A stretch of 64,000 nucleotides of DNA, from contig DF237167.1 of assembly GCA_000708835.1 (NCBI GenBank), positions 1 through 64,000 of the forward strand. The letters are read 5' to 3'. Each line of letters begins with the position of its first letter. The stretch's first letter is position 1. Below are positions 56,318 to 64,000 of the stretch, one piece after another. Source of the DNA: Klebsormidium nitens (lineage: Eukaryota; Streptophyta; Klebsormidiophyceae; Klebsormidiales; Klebsormidiaceae). The position numbers and the translations under genes were made by a program. The notes beneath the pieces are model-generated. The model was not told the DNA's origin. It did no database searches and saw only the letters and a list, made by a program, of their open reading frames with translations.

Positions 56318-58483
56318 AGACGCAATCAGGTGGGCGATTTTATTCTTCAGTTTTGGTCAGCAGTCTCCGCTTGGTCAGAGTTCTAAACACGACAACTCAT
56401 ATCCGCTCTTTGTGATGTCCCTCTCTACTCAGAATCGGAAGTGGAGAAGCTGATGGCCACACCGTAAACCGGTCTGAGCACGTCACCGACTGAACATCAG
56501 CTATAGAACATGTTTTGCGAACCGGCCTTCTAAGTTCGTTGTCAGCCAACCTTAGCCTCTATCATCTGCGACTTTGCCGCGCTTGTGGGCTCGTTCCAAG
56601 CATCAAAGTGACCCGTGCAGAACGGCGCCGGCTGTCCCGGCCCTTAAAAAGTTTCTAGTTTTAGGGCCAGCTTTACAGGAAAGAATGGGGAGAGGGGAAT
56701 TTTCGGGGACACCCTGACGTGGCATGTGTTCGGAATAAAGTTGTTTCTCGTGAAGTTCAAATGCCGTTAACCGTGACGTTTCCCCAGAAACCTTGTTCGA
56801 GACTTGATGCGAATGCGCTGATTTAACTGCGAATCATCTTTTGAGTTTCTCAGCCCTGAGGGATCAACGTTGTAGGACCGCTTTCGTACTTCGATTTGTT
56901 TGGCCGTTCGAAAATTTGTACGTTTACACGGATGTCGGCATCAAGCTTCTCGCCTGCAGGCAGCGATGAGCCGCATCGGAGTCCGTCGTTAAAGGTACTG
57001 CAGAAAGCGCCTCAGTATGCTCATAAATGGTTGAGGCACTTCATCAGAACTAACGTTGAGCCTCCATGTTTTCTCGCTGCTCGTAGGAATCCGGCGCTTC
57101 CTGCGACACCGTCTTCCTCGTTGCGAGTCATTATCGCTTGTACAAGGCAATCGTTTGACCGCCTGCAAAAGTGCTGGAGATTAGTCCTTGATTGCTTATC
57201 GGAAGAGCGGAATCTGTAAGTTCATCAGGAGCCCCGGGTCAATTAAGTTCTCTGCCCAACGCTTTTGGGCGCCGGGGCTTATAGCACACGTCAGCATGAG
57301 GACCTTGTCAATTACCCTCCTGTGCTTTAACAGATGGAGCCTGAGTCAACTATAGCCCCCTTTATTTGACTCGAAGATTTAACATGATAGCAATCTGGCA
57401 ATATATCGCATCGTACTGGTCTGCACTCACGAGATTATTGCATTCCTTTCCACGTTCTCTACGCCGCCTTAGAATGGCCAGGCTGGCTACGGAAGAATTG
57501 TCTCACTGTATTATGCCGGATCATTGGCGAAGCTTACGTATGATGTCAATCCGAGTTGTTCTCGAGGCAACTCACGCTTGGGGAATCCCCGATCGAAATT
57601 GAAGATGGTGGCAACTTATGTCTGGCACTTCTCGGATGCCAATCCTTGTTTTTCATAAAGTTCCAGATGCATGACAGCTAGTTTAAGCTTGTATAAACGG
57701 ACAGCCAGGCGTACTAGATATATCATGGATGGACCTCAAAGCGCAACAGTGATGTGCCTCGGCATCTCGGGGCCGGACTGGCCGTGAGGGGTCGCGTAGT
57801 TACGCATGCACTATGCCGCAAGCAGATTGGCTACGTTTTCTTTCGACCATATATCATTCGGTTCGTACATTGCTATGTTCAGCCCCAGGGCTTTGCACTG
57901 CCAGCAGATACTTCGCTGTTTACACACTTCGAGTGCACGCAATGGTAGGAAAGATAGAGCTATCCTCCGGGCCGGTCGGCCCGGCCAGGCTCATAAGCAA
58001 GCCTTAGGTAGGCACCGTTCAGTCTGAGTGAGCAAAGACGCCTGATGCTGAGACAGTAGCATAGTCAGATTAGCCGACGTGATCGGCTTGGTGCTTTTGC
58101 GCGCTGCAAGTCACATCCCACGATCATATGCAGAAGCATCCGACGCAGTGACTGACATACGTATGTACAGGCCTTCCCATGGGAGCTTTTCTAACCCGAT
58201 ACAAGACTTAGAAGCAGATGACTAATGAGGAGAGAAAGATTTGGTAGTCATCTGTGCATGAGCGATATGATCAACACGTTTTTCCTGAACGAAGCTCAGT
58301 CGCAGCATGCTGATTACGTGGTCCAGCGACGAGCTCGTCAAAATGACGATCTAATTGGCCATTGTCCGTTGACGGAAAGGAATTCTGAGTTCTAGACCGG
58401 TCTGAATAATCGCAAACGTTTTCAAACAGTGCAATCAAAACCTTCCCCGATATGTTCGACGCCTAGTTCCGAGATACCTCAAT
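56318..58483. other. Intergenic, convergent 3' ends, no supported gene
   Basis: It lies between the stops of the SGNH gene (+) and the fucosyltransferase gene (-). Frames up to 107 codons (56896-57219, 57366-57602) have no recognisable content. I see no repeat of note. Confidence 0.55.
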
Positions 58484-61137
58484 CTAGACAAGAGTGACTC
58501 CTCTTTCAGAATCTTGGCAACTCCTGACAGCTCTCGTCACATTACTCCCGCGAGCAAAGTTGAAGTCTTCAACGGAAAGCCTGAGAGGGCCACACGCGAC
58601 TGCTTGCGGCGGAAAATGGTAACACGGCTCAGCAGTCGCGCTCTCTACACAGCCCATCTCGGAAGTTGCAGAGTCGTGGTCGATTAGCCACGCGCGCGAG
58701 TCCCCAATGGCGCGCGCTATGTACCCGAACGTCGAACCCCGGGTAATCATGAGCGTATCAGCATATCCCAACAACCATACGTCGGCGAGAGCTTTTTGGT
58801 CGTGGCTACGCGTGTTCGTCTGCTGCGACCCCTCGTGCGACACCGTATATATGTCCACGTGTCGAGTTTCTAGGCTAGCATTATAGGCTTCTTGCAAATC
58901 TTTGACAATCGTTTCGGAGAGCAGTGAAGCGACCATCACCCTCCCGTAATCCGGGCGTTCGTTCGCGTCTTTGGTCGAGTTGGTTGCGCGGTCTTCTAGA
59001 GACACCCTGCGAAGTGAGAACGAAGTTGTCGGGTCAGTATTGTCAATGGGGTTCTCGATTTGCTTTCAGAGATTTGCAGATTTGGAAGCCAGAACCCTGT
59101 CTCTCACAGAGGCCACGTTGGAGTCCCAACAGAGGCCACGTGGAGTCCAAATGCTGGAATAAAGCCGACATGCATGCTGATAAACTTCTGCATCAATACA
59201 ACGTTTGTTTCTTCTGGATACATGACATTCGAAGGCACTATAAAGGCACTGCCTGTCACCCAACCTTGAAACCCACAGATCTCGAAGCCTCTACAAGTAT
59301 CATTAGAGAGTACTGCAAAACTTTGCTGGCAATCTTACGTGGGTGTACCCACCTTACGTGTACATACAGACTCAACGAACACAGCTACAAAAAAATCCAT
59401 GACAATCATTTGATCACTAACCAGATTTCTACTCTTCCAGATAGTCCCGTTCAGCAATCAAGAAAAACTCCGCCGATCCTTCTGGTGCATTAGACAGTGG
59501 AGGGCCCTTTCGAAGAAAGGAGGCACTTATCGTCACAATTGGGGACGTTTGGCAACAACTTTGCCGGAGAACAATTCGTCCGTTTACCTGGGAAGCATGC
59601 CTGTTGTGTAGCCACAGCTGAGGAGGCTCTGCAGATGGACCGGTCCATACGCTCCCGATCCAAAAATGTTTCCAAATCGACTCTGGATTGCTGCAAAAGA
59701 AAACCATTCGCCAGAATGAACGGTCCGCGCGCAATATGTAAGTACTCCCCAGGTTTTGGTTTACGACTCGGCTACTCAACAAAAATGCTAACATTCACGA
59801 ACGAGGGGCGGTGCCTTGCTAGCTGGATTTGGCAGCAAGAAGTCGTGAGCGTAGTGGACATTATCTATCCCTCTCGTCGTCCTGAGATGGTCGTCATTCG
59901 TCCAGTTCCCAGTCAATTTCGGCCCAAATTTTCTTTGCTAGCTAGCGATGCCCACATTCTTGGCTAACTTTGGCAGCGACTTACACTCCACTCCAAAGCA
60001 ATGCATAGCAAGAAAGAGCATACCCATATCTCGGCCTTACTTACCTGTCCGAGCACCGGGCTTGGACATCTTCTCCGCATGCGCCGTTTTGACGAGCTCC
60101 CAAACGCTGTCGGCTGGATTTACAAATCGCCGCAGAAGCACCCGTGCTGGCCGATTATCCGGAAACAGTGTCTGCAGAAGTGGCTGGAACCGCCGCTGGG
60201 AATACAGTGAGGGAAGCCAGTACTGGTTGCCGCTCACCGCAACAAATTCCGACTCTTCTAGTTCCCAGGTCGCCTCCTCACAGAAGGTCAGAGACGGGTT
60301 CTTCCAAAAATCAAGGATGGCCACGCTTGCATTGCCAAGAGTGGCGCGGCCGATGCCGTTTGGCCCGTCTGCAAAGTTCTTCAATACCAGGTTGGGGTCA
60401 AGCCGCCACTCCGAGCCGGGAAAGGGCTGACAAAGGAGCTCGTATGACAAGGCCCCCGGCGCCTGAACAACCAGCACTCTTGCCGTCAGCATAGCGTACA
60501 GAAGCGCGCTCGTCAGTGCGAGGAGCTGGTTGCCTAGCCCAGAACAGTTGCACAGCTCGGCAACGATCAGAAACTTGCACGGCGCCGCCCGTCCACCGGC
60601 AGCCGTGAGCTCGCTAAGATTCCCTGCTGCTTGGGTGCATCTCGTATGGAATCCCTCATATGCTTCCGCCAGCCTCTTGAAGGCAGGCGATCCGCTCCCA
60701 AGCGGGGACCATGGCTGGTAAGCTGAGTGCTCCACTCTGTATGAGCATTTAGGATCCTCTAGTCCGCCAGACGCGCTTTTCACAGGTGTTCCCAGACCGA
60801 CGTCCAGCCGCGCTAGAAGCTCAAGTAAGGCTGGCTCGTCCGTTTCTAGTTGCTGTGGGAGATCCTCGCGCTCAGTCCCGTGGGTTGGAAAATGGCAGGC
60901 AGGCAGGGGGGATCCCGTTGCATTCTCGCCGAAGGCGCCACAGTGTGCAGGGCACGCAGTGCGCTGCTGGTTTGCACCTGACAGTAGAAAGGTGAACGCT
61001 AGAAAGACGATGACAAGGACGGGTACCATCAAGATCATGTGCTGCGACTGTCGTTTTGACCAGGACGGCAGGTGCTTCAGACTTGCAGCCCGCAACTCGC
61101 CCGACCGTGTGGGGCTGAGGAGCTGTGAGGGGTCCAT
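58484..61137 (-). CDS. GT37 fucosyltransferase (xyloglucan fucosyltransferase-like)
   Basis: Three exons, 61137-60045, 59690-59588 and 59006-58484, with phases 1 and 2, close to 572 residues. The start has A at -3 and G at +4. A signal anchor lies at residues about 34-52 (MILMVPVLVIVFLAFTFLL). GT37 hallmarks appear in order: NCSGLGNQLLALTSALLYAM, LLCQPFPGSEW, FVAVSGNQYWLPSLY, RRFQPLLQTLFPDN, FVNPADSVWELV; then AIQSRFGNIF and GYTTGMLPR in exon 2; then GRVMVASL, VSHEGSQQTN, HDQKALADVWLLGYAD, TRGSTFGYIARAIG and EPCYHFPP in exon 3. The family transfers L-fucose from GDP-fucose to wall polymers such as xyloglucan or arabinogalactan in the Golgi. Exon 2 is short (103 bp) and replaces the canonical GIQxR with AIQSR. 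Substrate cannot be assigned. Confidence 0.93.
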
Positions 61138-63184
61138 TGTGAAGCGGGCCTGAGCTACTAGCGACCCGTCGTGGCTCTTTCAGTGGAAAGAACTTTCATA
61201 GAGCAGAAGAAGCTTTGGATCTACCAGGTTTTAAGTATGCACCCGGACTTTTGTAGAAGCGAGCTTCGCTTCTGAACTTGAGCTGGGGTCAGCCCAGTTT
61301 GCGACTTCCACGATTTGAGCGGGTCAGGCATGTTTGGTTGGAACTCTGAGGAGGCAAAAAGTCCAATGGAAATTGCTCTGTCTTGATATCGAGCTTGATT
61401 GTGCTAGCTGCGAATCATGGACACAGAGCCGGCCTGATGTCATAGCCGGCAGCTTGCTTCAACCCAACCGCTGGATTGTCTGCAGAAAGCCAGCTGAAAG
61501 AAAATGAGCGAATCATCGCCGCTGCTGATGTCAGTGATGGGGACAAGTTAGGACGGTCGGATGATTTTTGATCGCACGTATACCGGCGTAGTATTGTACG
61601 ATGCGCCAACGTTCGTGCACACTGCTCATCCGGTACCGTCATAAGTGCCAGGGAGCCACAGTGATCTAGCTAGGTATTGCCCCCATACTTCAGTGTGAGG
61701 GGGCCCAACATTACAAGTTATTTTCAGCTTATATCTGAATTTCGGTGAATATTGCGTCTAGAAATGTTATCAAATATCATCAATTTGTCTTCTAGGGGGG
61801 TTCTGTTGGATGACTGACCCTGAGTACCCCTGTTTATAGAATTAAGCGTCAATTTCGACTCAATCGACCTAGCAGGGGGCAATTTCGCGCAGAATCTGGG
61901 CCCCCAATCAGTGACTGAGGGGGCCCACCGGGCCCCCGAAGAACGGGTCCAGGGGGCTCGGGGCCCACCAATTGAAAAAGTTAGCGGAAACACTGTATTT
62001 AACCCCTTGCTTAGTAAAGTTACTGGTATGCGTACCCTTGTTAGCGGTCGATCCAGGCTCTATAGCTACAGCCTACCAGTAGGTAGTGTGGTACAGATTT
62101 TAGAACTGGACCACTGGACGGTACGTATTGGTGGAGAATCTGAAGGCTGAAGGGTAACGGTGCCGTACTTACGTACACTGTAGAGTACTCTTTGTACGTA
62201 CCTTTTTATTTCCTAGAGAAGACTCGAGAGTCGAACGTACACCGTCCCCTACGCTTGGCTGAGCTCACTGGCAGCAAATGCGAAAAAGCACACGTCAACA
62301 CGTGTCCCATACCACTTGTACACTTGCTCTTCATCGGCCCGGTGGAACCAGAAAATGGGCATGTGATTGGCATCGGCATCCTCGATATGTTGGGGCCAGG
62401 AATCTAGCATTTGGCTAAGATTGTTTGAAGATCGAACAGGAAGGAATACGGCATATTGCAATTTACTGTACAAAATAAAGTCCCCTACAAGGGGCCCTCA
62501 ACGGCTGTACGGTGCCAGGACCACTGAATGCGGGCCCCAAATGCGGTCCCTTGGGTGGAACACCCAAATTGACTAGTGGTCAAAGCCGACCCATTCCATC
62601 GGTCTAAACCGGGAAAACCCAAATTCTTTAAATGTTAAGGACGATCAGCAGACACAATTAACGCGCGGACCTTCAGCGTGCGCCAAATTGACCACAATCT
62701 AGAAAAAGTCGTGTAGCAGAACCATTTTCCTCCCGGCCTTGAGTGACGCTACATTCGACCCTACTCATTCAGTTGCGGTATTGGTCCGCAATGATGGCGC
62801 TCCATAATGATGTAATACTCACAGATAGAGCATCCTATAAAGGACCTCGTCCGCCGCTCAGACCTATCGGATACGGGCAAGCACGATCTCCGTTATGGAT
62901 TTTCCGTGTGAGGGATAAAGAGCAGTACATGACAAGCTGCATGGTGAAAGCTCCGCGGGGCGGCTACTCATCGAAGCTCAGACTTGCAGCAATTGACTGT
63001 ACGTTGTTTCATAGCATAGGCACATGAAATCAAACAGCTAGGGGGCAGGCTCCAAACTGCAGTACGCTTCTCCACCTTGAATTCAGGCTGCTTTTCTGAG
63101 ACATCTAGAAATTGTCTTGATAAACTGAGGGCATCGACCCTTCGCTTACAACCACCAAAGGAGTGATCCTCGATGTGTCATCGC
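61138..63184. other. Intergenic, with a GC-rich palindrome, no supported gene
   Basis: The left side holds the fucosyltransferase promoter and leader. At 61897-61927 the sequence tgggcccccaatcagtgact continuing to gagggggccca is a near-perfect inverted repeat. A related word (cagtgtgagggggccca) occurs at 61691-61707, so 61691-61930 may be a small inverted-repeat element. Frames at 61724-61993 and 62743-63027 have no recognised content. The right end is the 3' UTR of the GT77-type gene. Confidence 0.5.
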
Positions 63185-63926
63185 TCATGCAGTCGATGGG
63201 TGCCACATGTCCAATCTTTCCAACCCCTTCCTCTTCTCTTCGGAGCCAGCCAGGTAATTAGCGTGGACCCAAAACATTTTGCCTTTATTCTTACTGAACC
63301 ACTCCTCCTTCATTCCGTACGCCCCACTGGGGAACCGAACCCTCGGCAGAAGCTGCACCGCAACCCCCCTGCCCGCCAAGATCTCCGGCGAGTTCGTCAC
63401 TTTGTTAAGGCTGACTTGGTCGTTCCCGTGGACCCTGCCGTTCTCCGTCTGGTTGTGTATCGCTTCTATCCACGTGTCGACGAATGTAATCCCGACCTGC
63501 GTAGGTTTCACGTGCATGAAACACGTGCACACATTCAGGCCCACAGTGTCCTTCCCGAGCTGCCGGGAGCCCTCCATGTCGCCCTCGGTGCTCGAGCCGT
63601 CGTCCGTCACGCTGACGTCATATGCTGAGGTCAGGATCTGGTGCGGGTCGCGCAGCCAGACGGTGTCGATGTCGCTGTAAATGACACTGAAGCCCATTCC
63701 GAGCAGGTCGCGCATGTGGTACGCGCGCAGCACCGTGAGGTCGTTGAAGGACTGCGAGCCAAAGGCGGCGAAGTCGTCGGAGAATTTGTCGGACTGCGCC
63801 TCGGATTGGAGGAGAATCGCATGGCCTGGCCAGTGCGCTTCCACGAAGTCGAACGTGGGCTGATCGATAGTGAATGCGATGACGCGGCTCGCCAAACCCA
63901 GGCGTTCCAGGCTCCCGACCCAGTTG
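63185..63926 (-). CDS. GT77/RGXT-type nucleotide-sugar transferase (C-terminal exon only)
   Basis: This exon starts after a tttcgtgcag acceptor at 63926 in phase 2 and ends at 63185, giving 247 codons including the stop. The 5' exons lie beyond the right edge. It begins NWVGSLERLGLASRVIAF and carries MRDLLGMGFSVIYSDIDTVW with LRDP, the DxD metal/nucleotide-sugar site of the Nucleotid_trans family. It continues LNVCTCFMHVKPTQ, GNDQVSLNKV and YGMKEEWFSKNKG, ending in a WVHANYLAG block. In plants this family includes rhamnogalacturonan-II xylosyltransferases and extensin arabinosyltransferases (GT77), Golgi enzymes with an N-terminal anchor. The specific activity cannot be assigned. Bases 63927-64000 are intron, or upstream sequence I cannot read as exon. 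Confidence 0.9.
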
Positions 63927-64000
63927 CTGCACGAAAGAAAAGCGGGGGTTCTGTTGCAGCCGCGTAGGCATCCAGCTTAGGATTGTCTGCATAACACCAC

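Noticed and set aside
60144-60494. Plus-strand frames over the fucosyltransferase first exon
   Set aside because: They are antisense to a well-supported GT37 exon.

Overview
The window reads as nuclear DNA of a streptophyte green alga. Genes are split by many short GT-AG introns (one GC-AG). The proteins are plant-type: an AtEH/Pan1 subunit of the plant endocytic TPLATE complex, a GT37 (xyloglucan fucosyltransferase-type) enzyme, a GT77/RGXT-type transferase, an expansin, an exostosin-type GT47 and a plant O-fucosyltransferase-type domain. A Klebsormidium-like charophyte fits gene density and intron style, but that is inference. I see no bacterial, viral or organellar genes.

Layout. 1-2833 (+): 3' part of a gene for a secreted-looking protein made of six-cysteine modules joined by Pro/Thr linkers. 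2834-9049: no gene I can support. 9050-24286 (-): a 16-exon EH1/Pan1-like gene whose exon phases close except for one missing base in exon 7. Its introns carry arrays of decayed copies of the edges of its own exons, the most unusual feature here. 24287-26035: intergenic, with a 330-bp inverted-repeat element and a second foldback cluster. 26036-28566 (+): small coiled-coil protein of unknown function, three exons. 29877-33638 (-): GT47-type glycosyltransferase, five exons. 33639-35886: intergenic, with a 407-bp tandem duplication. 35887-41270 (-): six-exon gene for a membrane-anchored protein fusing an O-fucosyltransferase-like domain to a GT8-like domain. 45248-47828 (+): expansin with a long Pro/Ser/Thr tail and several reading-frame breaks. 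50255-51900 (-): membrane-anchored METTL24-like methyltransferase. 54493-56317 (+): membrane-anchored SGNH/PC-esterase-like protein. 58484-61137 (-): GT37 fucosyltransferase, three exons. 63185-63926 (-): last exon of a GT77-type nucleotide-sugar transferase running off the right edge.

From about 29.9 kb to the right edge, every recognisable gene suits Golgi glycosylation or cell-wall work: five glycosyltransferase domains, an esterase/acyltransferase-type protein, a methyltransferase and an expansin. They lie on both strands with separate promoters, so this is a neighbourhood, not an operon. EH1/Pan1 acts at the plasma membrane in clathrin-mediated endocytosis.

Exon boundaries were derived by hand from splice signals, phase continuity and family similarity. 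All coding lengths close in phase except where a break is stated. Transcription starts, UTRs and polyadenylation sites cannot be fixed from sequence alone.
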